The notes: generated from the sequence alone by a model not told the origin. Positions 16,331 through 25,708 are shown, counted from the stretch's first letter. The stretch is 54,005 bases of DNA from Deltaproteobacteria bacterium (GCA_006226595.1 SBGP01000097.1:1-54005); one strand, 5' to 3'. Translations and numbers: made by a program.

Positions 16331-18175
16331 ATGCGCACCCTGCTCCCCCTGCTCCTGCTCGTCTCGTGCGGTCGTCCCGAAGATCCGGACACCTGCGGCA
16401 CCCTGGTCCTCACCGGTGGCGATGGCCTCGCCATCGACAGCCCGGGATGCGCGAGCGGCACCCTGACCTTGTCCACACAGGGCACCGGCGACCTCAGCGT
16501 GACCCTCGAGCCTGTGGGCGACGGTGAGTGGCGACCCGTGATCGAGGGGTCGGGCGTGCTCACGGCCGTCGTACTCGAGGGCAGCGTGTCCCTCGAAGGC
16601 GTGGGCGAGCGCGCCTGGTGGCGCCAGGGCTACCAGTCCTGGTCGTGGTCCGGCGTGACCGAGCCCCAGCCCATCGAGCGGGACGCCCAGGGACTGCCCG
16701 AGGTCGGCGGAGACGGGGATGGCTTCGACGTGGCCCACGAGACGGCGTGGTCCTCGTGGTGGGTCGGCCTGCTCGGCTACGACGACGGCGCGAGCCTGCT
16801 CGTCGGGGCCACCGCCGCCGAGCGCAGCAAGTGGACCCTGTCGACCGATGGCGAGACGCTGGTCGCAGTGTGGGCCGGACGCGGCGAGCAGATCCAGGTC
16901 GATGGCCGCGTCGAGCTCGATCCCATCTGGGTCGGCGTCGACCGGGATGCGTGGTCCCTGCACGTCGCCTACGCCGACGCCGTGGCCGAGCGCACCGCGC
17001 CGCGACCGCTGCGCCCGCGAGCCCCCGTGGGCTGGGCCACGTGGACCGTGTACTACGAAGACATCGACGCCGACGTGGTCGCCGCCGAGCTCGCCCACGC
17101 CGAGACCGTGTTCGCAAGCGCGCCCGAGCCGCGCCTGTTCCAGATCGACGACGGCTGGCAGCAGGTGTGGGGCGAGTGGACCGCGGGACCCGACTTCCCC
17201 GACGGCACCGCCGCACTCGCCGCGAGTATCGAGCAGGCGGGCTTCCAGCCCGGGCTGTGGATGGCCCCGTTCTACGTCGACCGCTCGACCACGACCTACG
17301 CCGCCCACGACGACTGGTGGGTGCGCAACCCCGACGGCACCGAGCTGCGGTTCACCAACCTCAACACCGGCGACTACGCGGTCATCGACGCCACCCACCC
17401 CGACGCGCGCGCGTGGATGGCCCAGCAGGTCGCCGACCGCGTCGACGACGGGTTCACCTACCTCAAGCTCGACTTCCTGTACGCGGGTGCGCAGGAGGGC
17501 CTGCGCCAGCAGGACGTGACCGGCACCGAAGCGCTCCAGCTGGGGCTTCGCGCGATTCGCGAGGCCGTGGGCGACGAGGCGTGGATCCTCGCCTGCGGAG
17601 CGCCCATGCTGCCCTCGGTGGGCTTCGCCGAGAGCTTCCGCTCGGGCGCGGACATCGCGTTCACCGTGCAGCCCGACTCCGACCTCGACAGCCTGCGCTG
17701 GCAGACCCGGGCCACTGCGGCGCGCGGCTGGCAGACCGGCGTGTGGTGGCAGATCGACAGCGACCAGGTGCTGCTCCGCGAGCCCTTCGACGAGAGCCAG
17801 GGCAAGGCGGCACTCATCGCCGCGGCGGCGTCGGGCGGTGCACTGCTGCTCGGTGACAGCCTCGCCGACGTCCCGGACTGGGCGACGAACCCGGCGCTGC
17901 TCGAAGGCCTGAGTGCGGTGCCCGCCGTGCCCGAGCATCCGCTCGCGAGCGTCTCGGGCATCGACGCCTCGCCCATCATCGAGAACGTGCAGCAGGACGA
18001 CCGCGTTCCCGTGCGTTGGCAGTTCCCCGATGGCCGCACCGCGCTCATCAACCTCTCCGAGGACCCGCTCGAGGTGACGGCCCCGCCCGGGACCGAGCTG
18101 TTCTCGGGCGACGCGCTCGACGAGGAGGCGCCGCGCACGCTCGCGCCGTGGTCCGCCGAGCTGTGGCTGCCGTAG
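16331..18175 (+). CDS. Secreted alpha-galactosidase-like glycoside hydrolase (GH36 / clan GH-D)
   Basis: 614 residues from ATG 16331. MRTLLPLLLLVSCGRPED is a lipoprotein signal. An N-terminal beta-sandwich (to about 230) precedes the TIM barrel. In the barrel, LFQIDDGWQQVWGEW matches the substrate strand, YLKLDFLYAG contains the nucleophile Asp of the K-x-D motif, and SFRSGADIAF contains the R-x-S-x-D-like acid/base. A C-terminal beta domain (RWQFPDGRTALINLSE...) completes the GH36 layout. It should cleave alpha-galactosides outside the cell; the exact sugar is not proven. The CapA-like gene starts 2 nt after its stop. Confidence 0.88.
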   Translation: MRTLLPLLLLVSCGRPEDPDTCGTLVLTGGDGLAIDSPGCASGTLTLSTQGTGDLSVTLEPVGDGEWRPVIEGSGVLTAVVLEGSVSLEGVGERAWWRQGYQSWSWSGVTEPQPIERDAQGLPEVGGDGDGFDVAHETAWSSWWVGLLGYDDGASLLVGATAAERSKWTLSTDGETLVAVWAGRGEQIQVDGRVELDPIWVGVDRDAWSLHVAYADAVAERTAPRPLRPRAPVGWATWTVYYEDIDADVVAAELAHAETVFASAPEPRLFQIDDGWQQVWGEWTAGPDFPDGTAALAASIEQAGFQPGLWMAPFYVDRSTTTYAAHDDWWVRNPDGTELRFTNLNTGDYAVIDATHPDARAWMAQQVADRVDDGFTYLKLDFLYAGAQEGLRQQDVTGTEALQLGLRAIREAVGDEAWILACGAPMLPSVGFAESFRSGADIAFTVQPDSDLDSLRWQTRATAARGWQTGVWWQIDSDQVLLREPFDESQGKAALIAAAASGGALLLGDSLADVPDWATNPALLEGLSAVPAVPEHPLASVSGIDASPIIENVQQDDRVPVRWQFPDGRTALINLSEDPLEVTAPPGTELFSGDALDEEAPRTLAPWSAELWLP

Positions 18176-18177
18176 TG

Positions 18178-19419
18178 GTGCGCCTTCCTCCCCTATTCCT
18201 GATCGGGCTCGCGGGCTGTGGCTTCGCCCGTTGGCCGGATCCGTCCGAGGTGTACCCGGCGGTGTACACCCCCGAGGAGGACCTCGAGCCCTACGAGGAG
18301 GTCCGCTGGGAGACGGGTACGTGGGACCCCACCGAGGACCTCGACATCGCGGCCCAGTACCTGCTCAAGTCCAACAACCACCGGCCCGGCGCCCCCGTCG
18401 AGTCGCTCGACCACTTCGAGGCGATGCGCCCGCAGCTTCCGCCGCTGGCAGGCGGGGTCGAGCTGTCGCTGGTCGGCGACGTGATGTGGATCGGCGAGAA
18501 CTGGAGCGGCTTCCTGACGCCCGCGGCCGACCTGCTCGACGGCGACCTGCGCATCGGCAACCTCGAGACCCCGACCTCGGCGCTGCACCCGGTCGAGACC
18601 GTGCTTCAGGGGCTCCCGGCGTTCAACGCGCCGCCGGAGATGCTCGACGGGCTTCCCCTCGACGTGCTCCAGCTCAACAACAACCACAGCCTCGACGTCG
18701 GCGAGGACGGGCTCACCTCGACCCTCGAGGAGGTCGACGCCCGCGGCTACGTGCGCACCGGCATCGACCGCCACGCGTTCGTCGAGGTCGACGGCCAGCG
18801 CATCGCGCTTCTCGCGTATGCATGGGGGCTGAACCAGCTCGACGTGACCCCGGAGCGTGAGCTGTTCCTCGTGCCCTTCGGCCACCTCGACCCGCCGGTG
18901 GACCTGTCCTCGGTGCGGGCCGAGATCGCGGCCGCCCGCGAGGACGCCGACAGCGTCGTCGTGTTGCTGCACTGGGGCTTCGAGTACGAGTACTACCCGG
19001 ACCCGCACTTCATGGTGCTCGCCCGCGAGCTCGTCGCCGCCGGCGCAGACGTCCTCGTGGGTAGCGGTCCCCACGTCGTGCAGCCCCCGGAGCTGTGCCA
19101 CGTGAATCGAGCCGAGCACGTACCCGGCATCGGCACGTGCAGCGTGCGCTCCGACGATGGCGAGCCCCGAACCGCGGCGGTGCTGTACAGCCTGGGCAAC
19201 TTCGGCACCCGCATGGCCCGCCTGCCCGCGCAGGTCGGCCTCGTGGCCAGCGTGTCGCTGGATCCGGACGTGACGGGCCTCGGCTGGCAGGCCGCCGCGA
19301 CGGTCGACGGTGCGAACGGCCTGGAGGTGGTGCCGCTGGACGGCCTCACGGACGAGCCGGACTACGCCGAGGAGGCAGAGCGCCTCGACGCGCACCTCGG
19401 CGCGCACTGGCGGCGCTGA
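18178..19419 (+). CDS. CapA-family (PGA_cap) metallophosphoesterase-like lipoprotein
   Basis: About 413 residues. Two consecutive GTG codons (18175 and 18178) can start it; the second gives MRLPPLFLIGLAGC, a lipoprotein signal. The calcineurin-like CapA domain is recognisable from VELSLVGDVMWIG, IGNLETPTS, LQLNNNHSLDVGEDGL, VVVLLHWGFEYEYYPD, ADVLVGSGPHVVQP and AVLYSLGNFG. These are the metal-binding strands of the poly-gamma-glutamate biosynthesis/anchoring CapA family. It abuts the alpha-galactosidase stop, so it is probably co-transcribed and also exported. Substrate unknown. Confidence 0.87.
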   Translation: MRLPPLFLIGLAGCGFARWPDPSEVYPAVYTPEEDLEPYEEVRWETGTWDPTEDLDIAAQYLLKSNNHRPGAPVESLDHFEAMRPQLPPLAGGVELSLVGDVMWIGENWSGFLTPAADLLDGDLRIGNLETPTSALHPVETVLQGLPAFNAPPEMLDGLPLDVLQLNNNHSLDVGEDGLTSTLEEVDARGYVRTGIDRHAFVEVDGQRIALLAYAWGLNQLDVTPERELFLVPFGHLDPPVDLSSVRAEIAAAREDADSVVVLLHWGFEYEYYPDPHFMVLARELVAAGADVLVGSGPHVVQPPELCHVNRAEHVPGIGTCSVRSDDGEPRTAAVLYSLGNFGTRMARLPAQVGLVASVSLDPDVTGLGWQAAATVDGANGLEVVPLDGLTDEPDYAEEAERLDAHLGAHWRR

Positions 19420-19472
19420 GGCGCGCAGTCGACGGAACGCCCATCACCACCGTGCGAAGGGCGAACGGACGC

Positions 19473-20267
19473 TCAGTCCTCGTCGGGCGCGAGCGGCACG
19501 AGCGGCCACGCGAACTCGGTCGCGAAGGACTGGTCCGCCAGCCCCTCGATGCCGTACGCCTCGGGATAGCGGCGAGTGATGCGGCCCGTGCCGAAGATCA
19601 TGTCCCACACGAACAGCAGGTTGCCGTAGTTGCCCTTGTAGTGCGTGACCCCATCGTCCGCGTGCTGGCCGTGGTGCATCGCGTGCGTCGACGGCGTGGA
19701 GATCACCCGCTCGACGACCCACATCACGGGGTGCAGGGCGGGGATGCGGTACAGCGGCTCGTCCCAGCGCACGCTCGAGTGCGCCCCCGCGATGACCGTG
19801 AGCTTCACCACCAGGTACACGGCGTACACGGAGCCGAGCCCGAGGTGCACGAGCGCTCCGGACACCCACAGGCTGGGCATGCACGCGTAGTAGAAGAGGT
19901 TGTTGCGGTACATCATCGACACGCTCATGTACGGGGCCGAGTGATGGGCGCGATGCAGCGTGTACAGGAGCGGCACGCTGTGCGAGAGGCGGTGCCAGGC
20001 GTAGTGGACGAGGTCGTCGCCGACGAGGAACAGCAGGACGGCAGCCCACACGGGAAGGTCGGCCCACGCGTCGCGACTCGCCGGAAGAACCAGGTCGAGG
20101 AGCAAGCTCGCCCCCACGGCCACCAGCGGGCTGACCACGAATCCCACGGTCCCGCCGGTGACCAGGTCGAAGGTCAGCTGCTCACGGGTGTGCGCCATGC
20201 GCCCGCGAAGGAACTCGACCAGCGCGAACGCCAGGCCGATGAGCACGATGATGAGCCGAGTTTCCAT
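19473..20267 (-). CDS. Sterol desaturase / fatty-acid hydroxylase family membrane enzyme
   Basis: 264 residues. The eight-histidine di-iron signature is complete: HYAWHR, HRAHHS and HAMHHGQH. Four to five hydrophobic segments surround it (for example IIVLIGLAFALVEFL and ALVHLGLGSVYAVYLVVKL). Members hydroxylate or desaturate sterols, carotenoids or fatty acids at the membrane using oxygen. It is divergent from a LysR regulator across 56 bp that hold an operator-like palindrome, so it is the probable target of that regulator. Confidence 0.92.
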   Translation of the reverse strand: METRLIIVLIGLAFALVEFLRGRMAHTREQLTFDLVTGGTVGFVVSPLVAVGASLLLDLVLPASRDAWADLPVWAAVLLFLVGDDLVHYAWHRLSHSVPLLYTLHRAHHSAPYMSVSMMYRNNLFYYACMPSLWVSGALVHLGLGSVYAVYLVVKLTVIAGAHSSVRWDEPLYRIPALHPVMWVVERVISTPSTHAMHHGQHADDGVTHYKGNYGNLLFVWDMIFGTGRITRRYPEAYGIEGLADQSFATEFAWPLVPLAPDED

Positions 20268-20307
20268 GCCTCCATCATGCCGAGCCCATCACATTCGCAC
20301 CAGTTCT

Positions 20308-20325
20308 ATGTTTTCATCAAAACAT
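20308..20325. promoter_or_regulatory. LysR-type operator overlapping the regulator start codon
   Basis: ATGTTTT-CATC-AAAACAT (20308-20325) is a perfect 7-bp inverted repeat in an AT-rich island between the divergent LysR and desaturase genes. Its right arm contains the first two bases of the LysR start codon (20324). The interrupted dyad of about 15 bp with T at one end and A at the other is the usual LysR box, so autorepression plus control of the desaturase is likely. Confidence 0.65.
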
Positions 20326-21238
20326 GCCCAACAATCATGAATCGATCGCCTTCGAGCTCCGGCACCTCGCGCACCTCGTCGCCCTGCACGAGCACGGGAC
20401 CCTGCAGGCCGCCGCGGACGCCATCCACCTGAGCCAGTCGGCGCTCACGAAGTCGATTGCGGCCCTCGAGGAGGCACTGGGGTCGCCGCTGTTCGATCGC
20501 AGCCGTCGACGCCTGGTGCCCAACGCCCTGCACGAGAAGGTCCTCGCGCGGGCCCAGACCCTGCTCCGCGGCGCCGTGGATCTCCAGCGCGAAGCGCAGC
20601 TGTACCGGCGCGGCCAGATCGACGAGCTGCACCTCGGCGTGGGCCCGGTGGTCGCCCTGGGTCCCCTGCCCGAGGCGCTGCTCCGCTTTCGCGCCACATG
20701 CCCCGAGGTGCGCGTGGTGGTGCGCGTCGATTCGACCGCAGTCCTTGCTCCCGCCCTGGTCGCGGGCGATCTCGACCTGGTGGTCGCCGACCGGGAGCAG
20801 ACGGCACTTCCCGACGACGAGCTACACATCGAGCTCCTCGAGCCCGACCCCATCGGGGGAGCCGTGCGTCCCGGACACCCGCTGCTCGACGGCACGCCGA
20901 CCCTCGCCGAAGCGTCGAGCTACCCGCGAGGGGCCGCCACCGCGCCCGAGCGCTTCCTGCGCTTCGCGGCCCAGCTCCCGATGCCCATCGCGACGTCGGT
21001 CGACGTCACCTGCGACAACTACGAAGTCCTCGCGAGCCTCGCCGAGCAGTCGGATCTGGTGGTCGTCGGTCCGCGATCGGTGCTCGCGCGCTACGCCGAC
21101 GCTGGCCGCCTGGCGATGCTTCCCATCACCTACCCGAGCCCGCCCTCCGAACCCGGGGTGATGCTCGCCGCGGGGCGACCCGTGCCGCCCGCGGTGCGCG
21201 CGCTCGCCGACGCCTTCCTCGTCGTTCAGGACGCGTAG
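20324..21238 (+). CDS. LysR-family transcriptional regulator
   Basis: 304 residues. The N-terminal winged helix is clear: LRHLAHLVALHEHGTLQAAADAIHLSQSALTKSIAALEEALGSPLFDRSRR. The type 2 periplasmic-binding-like effector domain follows (ELHLGVGPVVALGPLPEALLRF to the end). The start ATG 20324 lies inside the palindrome described above, with little room for a ribosome binding site; the messenger may be leaderless or weakly translated. The effector is unknown. The last 13 bases overlap the end of the convergent acyl-CoA synthetase gene. Confidence 0.93.
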   Translation: MPNNHESIAFELRHLAHLVALHEHGTLQAAADAIHLSQSALTKSIAALEEALGSPLFDRSRRRLVPNALHEKVLARAQTLLRGAVDLQREAQLYRRGQIDELHLGVGPVVALGPLPEALLRFRATCPEVRVVVRVDSTAVLAPALVAGDLDLVVADREQTALPDDELHIELLEPDPIGGAVRPGHPLLDGTPTLAEASSYPRGAATAPERFLRFAAQLPMPIATSVDVTCDNYEVLASLAEQSDLVVVGPRSVLARYADAGRLAMLPITYPSPPSEPGVMLAAGRPVPPAVRALADAFLVVQDA

Positions 21239-22851
21239 AGCGCTTCGATCTCGGCGGCGAACGCGGTCTCGATGGCCTGACGGCGCAGCTTGCGGTTCGC
21301 GGTGAGCAGGCCGTTCTCCGGGGTGAACACCTCGGGAGCGCGAATCACGCGACGCACGCGACGGTAGTGCGGCAGACCCTCGTTGATGTGCGCGAGTCCC
21401 GCGTCGATGGCCTCCTGCGGCGCATCCCCGGCGACGATGGTCGCGAGGAACGGGCGGCCGTGACCGACGACCACCGCCTGCTCCACGCCCTCGATGCCGA
21501 GCAGGGACTGCTCGATGGGCTCGGGTGGCACGTTGTGGCCCGAGGTGAGCACGACCAGGTTCTTCGCCCGGCCGATGATCGCCCAGTTCCCGTCGGCATC
21601 CTGCTCGGCGCGGTCGCCGGTGCGGAACCAGCCGTCGAGGAAGGCCGCCTCGGTGGCCTCGGGCTTGCGCCAGTACCCGGCGAAGATGTTCGGCCCGCGG
21701 ACCAGCATCTCCTCGCCGTCCCCGATGCGAGCCTCGACGCCGTCGAGCAGCGGGCCCACGCGCCCGGGCCGCACTTCGGGCGGCCGGTCCATGGTGACGA
21801 TGGCCGTGGTCTCGGTGAGGCCGTACACCTGGTACACGACGATGCCGAGCATCTCGAACCAGCGCTGCGTGCCCTCCGCGAGCGGCGCCGAGCCGCAGAT
21901 CAAGCAGCGCAGGTTGGGCCCGATCTTCGCGCGAATCGCCTGGAACAGGATGCGCTCGGCGAGTCGGAGCACGAGGCGGTCGCGGCGCCCCGCATGGCCG
22001 GCGACCTTCTGCGCGTGCGCCTTCAGGGCCCGGTCGTACAGCGCCTGCACCAGCGCGGGCTTGTCGCGCAGCGACTTCTCGACGCCACCCTTGATGCGCT
22101 CGAGCAGCATCGGCACGTTGAGCACGTAGTTCGGGCCGGCGGTCGCGAGCTCGACGGCGAGGTTGTCGAGGTCGGTGCTCACGTCGATGCGGTTGCCGCG
22201 GAACAGGCAGGTCCACAGCACGACCCGCGACCCGGCAAAGCAGAACGGCAGGTAGTGGAACACGCGGTGGTCGGGCTCGGAGGCGCCCATCATGCGCTCC
22301 AGCGCACTGCCCGTCGTCGGGAGCATGAAGTCCACGTTCGATGTGCTGTACATCACGCCCTTCGGGGCACCCGACGTACCCGAGGTGTAGATGATGGTGA
22401 CGATGTCCGCCGCGTCGCGGGCATGCAGCGCCTCGTCGACGGACTCCCCCGCGAACAGCGCGTCGAAGTCGACGAGCGGGGCTTCTGGCCAGTGCGCGCG
22501 CACGGCGTCGGCAAGCTCCGCGGAGCCGACCATGACGAGGGTCGGCTCGCAGTCGTGCATCATCTCGACGAGCTCGTGCGGGTCCTGACGCGCGTACATC
22601 GGCACGACAACCGCACCCTCGGCGAGGGCCGCGAGGTCCGCGGCCACCCAGCGAATGCTGTTCGGCGCGAGGAGCACCACGCGGTCCGCGGGCTTCACCC
22701 CGCTCGCGCGAAGGGTGCCGCGGGCTCGCGCGACCTTCTGGGCGAGCTCGCCGCCGGTGACGGGACGCGTCTCGGTGCCGTGGACCTCTGCCACGAGGGG
22801 GTCGTTCGCGCGCGCGGCGAGCTGCTCGAAGAAGCGATCGACAAAGGACAA
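21226..22851 (-). CDS. AMP-dependent acyl-CoA synthetase (long-chain type)
   Basis: 541 residues from a TTG start at 22851, chosen because GGAGG (22861-22857) sits 5 nt upstream and MSFVDRFFEQLAARAND is the usual beginning; an ATG 36 nt further out (22887) lacks a good site. Adenylate-forming motifs: P-loop-like IIYTSGTSGAPKG, YGLTETTAIV, GWFRTGDRAEQDADG and the C-terminal lysine region LLTANRKLRRQAIE. The HYLPFCFAG and LICGSAPL segments match long-chain fatty-acid CoA ligases (FadD15-like). It activates fatty acids as acyl-adenylates and then CoA esters. Probably cytoplasmic or membrane-associated. Confidence 0.92.
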   Translation of the reverse strand: MSFVDRFFEQLAARANDPLVAEVHGTETRPVTGGELAQKVARARGTLRASGVKPADRVVLLAPNSIRWVAADLAALAEGAVVVPMYARQDPHELVEMMHDCEPTLVMVGSAELADAVRAHWPEAPLVDFDALFAGESVDEALHARDAADIVTIIYTSGTSGAPKGVMYSTSNVDFMLPTTGSALERMMGASEPDHRVFHYLPFCFAGSRVVLWTCLFRGNRIDVSTDLDNLAVELATAGPNYVLNVPMLLERIKGGVEKSLRDKPALVQALYDRALKAHAQKVAGHAGRRDRLVLRLAERILFQAIRAKIGPNLRCLICGSAPLAEGTQRWFEMLGIVVYQVYGLTETTAIVTMDRPPEVRPGRVGPLLDGVEARIGDGEEMLVRGPNIFAGYWRKPEATEAAFLDGWFRTGDRAEQDADGNWAIIGRAKNLVVLTSGHNVPPEPIEQSLLGIEGVEQAVVVGHGRPFLATIVAGDAPQEAIDAGLAHINEGLPHYRRVRRVIRAPEVFTPENGLLTANRKLRRQAIETAFAAEIEALYAS

Positions 22852-22980
22852 GGGCGCCTCCAGGGGCGCGTCCCTATCGCATCCCACCGCGCGCTGCGGG
22901 GACCCTTCGGGCCCGCGTGGCGGTGCCCCGGGCGAAGTGCCGGGGCGACCTCGATCCCCGAGGGACCGGGGGCCGCGGCA

Positions 22981-23286
22981 TCAGCAGCCGTGGCGGCGGT
23001 CGCGGCGATCCTCGCGGCGGTCGCGCACGTCCTCGCGCTGGTCGCGCACGTCTTCCCGGGCATCGCGGATGTCCTCGGCCCGGTCCCGCGGCCCGTTGTC
23101 GACGGCGGCATCGCGAATGTCCTCGCGCGCGTCGCGGATGTCCTCACGGGCGTCGCGGATATCCTCGCGGGCGTCGCGAACATCCTCGAGGCGGTCCGCC
23201 GTGCATCGCTTGGACCGGTGGTGATGCCCGGGATCGGCGGACGCGGGCAGAGCGAGGAACAGCGAGAGAGCGAGTAGCGTGCGCAT
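22981..23286 (-). CDS. Small secreted protein of charged RED-IRDA repeats
   Basis: 101 residues from ATG 23286 behind GGAGG. MRTLLALSLFLALPASA is a signal peptide. After a short basic stretch (HHHRSKRCTADR) the chain is built of units close to REDIRDA: DVRDAREDIRDAREDIRDA, an interruption AAVDNGPRDRAEDI, then further RED(I/V)RD(A/Q/R) units to a terminal cysteine. Seven-residue periodicity with alternating acidic and basic residues predicts a long single alpha-helix or coiled coil. Similar repeat proteins occur in several Gram-negative genomes without known function. The DNA is correspondingly repetitive. Confidence 0.78.
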   Translation of the reverse strand: MRTLLALSLFLALPASADPGHHHRSKRCTADRLEDVRDAREDIRDAREDIRDAREDIRDAAVDNGPRDRAEDIRDAREDVRDQREDVRDRREDRRDRRHGC

Positions 23287-23411
23287 GGGCGCCTCCTTGG
23301 CTGCTCGGGACAACGCACGGCACTCGCGCGTATTGTGGCTTCGCCGCAGTTTGCGAGAACGCCCCCGCGAGCCCGCTTGATTCGCGGGTCGAGAAGGTGT
23401 ACTTCCTTACG

Positions 23412-24176
23412 ATGCTCGCCGAACGCTCCTCGCTCGACCGCGTCCAAGCTCGCTACCTTCGCCTGCCGAGCGACCACCTCGGTCGGCGGGTGCACCTGTG
23501 GACCTACGGGTGGTGGGGACGGCCGGTCGTCGTGTTCCCGAGTGCGTCGGGCATGGCCCACGAGTGGCAGATGGCCGGGGCCATCGACGCACTGGCCCCG
23601 CTGATCCAGGCCGGGCGCATCAAGCTCTACTGCCCCGAGTCGAACGCCTCGGAGACGTGGACCTCGGACAACCCGCCCGCGTACCAGGTGGCCCGCCACC
23701 GCGCCTACGAGCAGTTCATCACCGAGGAGCTCACGAGCTGGATCCGCGACGACTGCGACTCGCCGCGCATTCGCCTCGATGCCATCGGCGTGAGCCTCGG
23801 CGGCTTCTATGCCGCCAACGCCGCACTCAAGTACCCCGAGCTGTTCCGCCACGCGCTGTGCCTCTCCGGTCGCTACGACGTGGAGCGCTTCGCCGAGGGC
23901 TGGTGGAGCGAGGACCTGTACTTCCAGGCGCCGTATGCCTACGTCCCCAACCTGGACGGCGAGGCGCTCGCTCGGGTGCGGCGGCACACGTCGCTGACCC
24001 TGGTCATCGGCCAGGGTCCATTCGAGGGCGCGTGCCTGCCCGAGACCCTGCGCCTCGCGTCGGTGCTGCGCCAGCGCGACATCCCCCACGAGCTCGACGT
24101 GTGGGGACACGACTCGGCGCATCACTGGGACTGGTGGAAGCGCCAGCTGCGCCACCACCTCTCCCGGCGCTACTGA
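23412..24176 (+). CDS. Alpha/beta hydrolase, esterase (PF00756-like)
   Basis: 254 residues from ATG 23412 (a GTG at 23397 is an alternative). The nucleophile elbow GVSLGGFYAAN holds the catalytic serine. GRYDVERFAEGWW and LTLVIGQGPFEG supply the acid region, and GHDSAHHWDWWKRQL the catalytic histidine. SASGMAHEWQMAG forms the oxyanion region. This is the pattern of the esterase D / mycolyltransferase-like family that hydrolyses small acyl or phenolic esters. No signal peptide, so cytoplasmic. It converges on the lipoprotein operon, overlapping its end by 7 bp. Confidence 0.85.
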   Translation: MLAERSSLDRVQARYLRLPSDHLGRRVHLWTYGWWGRPVVVFPSASGMAHEWQMAGAIDALAPLIQAGRIKLYCPESNASETWTSDNPPAYQVARHRAYEQFITEELTSWIRDDCDSPRIRLDAIGVSLGGFYAANAALKYPELFRHALCLSGRYDVERFAEGWWSEDLYFQAPYAYVPNLDGEALARVRRHTSLTLVIGQGPFEGACLPETLRLASVLRQRDIPHELDVWGHDSAHHWDWWKRQLRHHLSRRY

Positions 24177-25708
24177 CCCGCCTCCGCGTCGGCGAGTCCC
24201 GCGAACTCGACCTCGAACAGCAACAGCGACGCCTCGCCGAAGGACGACGGGCGGCGCAGGGCCGCAGCGGCCTCCGGCGGCACGATCAGGTCGTCGGGCG
24301 GGTGGACCTCGTAGTAGCCGTGCGTGTGCAGGAACAGGCTGCGCGCGCGGCCCTGGGACCGTGGAGGCAGGGCGAAGTCGAGGGCCACTGACTCGTGCAG
24401 CGCCTCGAGCACGTTCGGGTCGCCGTCGACGGACGCGAGGCGCGCGAGCTCGTCCTCTCCGGTGGACTGCACCGCCTTGTGCGGGGCAACGACCGCGGGC
24501 TCGGCTTGCCCGCGGATCGAGGTGAGGGCCATCTCGCGAACCAGCAAGAAGCCGATGCCGCCGGAGAGTCGCACCTCGATCGGCGCGCCAGGCACAGCCT
24601 TGTCGAGCGGTACGACGAGGCGACGGTCCCCGACCCAGCCGACGGGTGGCAGGTCGGCCACGTGCTTCCACGCGCCGCCCTGGCGGAGCTCGACGCGGGC
24701 GTAGACACCTCCCTCGCGCATCATCGCCTCGGCTCGACCAGCGGCGATCGGCTTGGCTCCCCGGGTCTGGACCTGCTCGACCAGCTCGTCACCGAGCGAG
24801 GCCCACGCGAGCATGGACACCCGGTCGAGCCAGGGGGAGTTGCGGAGCACGAGCTCGACCGCCGCGGACTCCGGCGCCTCGGCGAAGCGCGCGACGAGTC
24901 CCTCGGTGGTCGGTCGTGGATCCGCGCGCAAGGCCTCGTGCAGATCCGACGCCCACAGACCGTCGCGGAGCACGAGGGTCTGGTCGCGACCGGCGAGGTC
25001 CTCGACCTGCTCGGGTGCCGTGGAAGGACCGACCCGCACGAGCTCCGCGTCGAAGGTGGCGACGACCCGCTCGTCCTCGCCATGCTCGACCACCTCGACC
25101 CAGGCCGCGTCGGTGTACTGCGTCTCTGGCGCCTCGTTCGACAGCACAAGCTGCAGCACGTCCCCGTCGTGTTCGGGAAGCGCCATGCGGTCGCGCCGGG
25201 CGAGCGACTTCACCACCGCCCCCGAGTAGGCCTCGCCCCACAGGCGTCGCTTGCCGGTCTTCGGGTCGATCACGTACACGAAGGGACAGGAGCCCTTGAA
25301 CACCGCTGCAAACAGAGCCATCAAGAGCAGCAACACTCCGATGGCCGCGACGGTGCCCAGAATGCCGAGCAGCACCGACTGGACCTGATCAAGGGTCTCT
25401 TTGCCTGCATCGACGCCCCGGTACTGAAGCCCTGCGATGTCCTCGAAGGCAAAGCTGACCAGGTCCGACTGCCCGGGAATCAGCAGCGTGAGCCCCCGCT
25501 CATCCACCGCGATCAGCTTCCCCTCGATCCGCTGACCATCCGTGAGCAACAGGGCCACGGTGTGCCAGTGGTGCTCCTCGAGCTGCTCCTCGGCCTGGCG
25601 CCGCACCCCGGGGTCGGGCGCCCACGGAGGTCCGGACTTCGGCGCGCACGCCGCCAGCCACAGCACCGCACTCGCCCACAGGAACTCACGTCGGCTCGCG
25701 TCGCTCAC
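24170..25708 (-). CDS. Tat-type lipoprotein paralog A of radical SAM-linked family
   Basis: 512 residues from GTG 25708, which overlaps the stop of paralog B (GTGA) and follows GAGGAGG. MSDASRREFLWASAVLWLAAC is a twin-arginine lipoprotein signal. Residues 45-110 resemble a small beta-barrel (LLLTDGQRIEGKLIAVDERGLTLLI). A transmembrane helix (about 125-150) ends at GSCPFVYVIDPKTGKRRLWG, the strongest block shared with the other two paralogs. Further shared blocks are NEAPETQYTDAAW, NSPWLDRVSMLAWASLG, SGGIGFLLV, DGDPNVLEALHES and FLHTHGYYEVHPP. Last gene of the four-gene overlapping operon. I recognise no family. Confidence 0.82.
   Translation of the reverse strand: MSDASRREFLWASAVLWLAACAPKSGPPWAPDPGVRRQAEEQLEEHHWHTVALLLTDGQRIEGKLIAVDERGLTLLIPGQSDLVSFAFEDIAGLQYRGVDAGKETLDQVQSVLLGILGTVAAIGVLLLLMALFAAVFKGSCPFVYVIDPKTGKRRLWGEAYSGAVVKSLARRDRMALPEHDGDVLQLVLSNEAPETQYTDAAWVEVVEHGEDERVVATFDAELVRVGPSTAPEQVEDLAGRDQTLVLRDGLWASDLHEALRADPRPTTEGLVARFAEAPESAAVELVLRNSPWLDRVSMLAWASLGDELVEQVQTRGAKPIAAGRAEAMMREGGVYARVELRQGGAWKHVADLPPVGWVGDRRLVVPLDKAVPGAPIEVRLSGGIGFLLVREMALTSIRGQAEPAVVAPHKAVQSTGEDELARLASVDGDPNVLEALHESVALDFALPPRSQGRARSLFLHTHGYYEVHPPDDLIVPPEAAAALRRPSSFGEASLLLFEVEFAGLADAEAGQ

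Noticed and set aside
20698-23277. 859-codon plus-strand open frame
   Set aside because: Crosses three real genes on both strands; composition typical of out-of-frame high-GC sequence.
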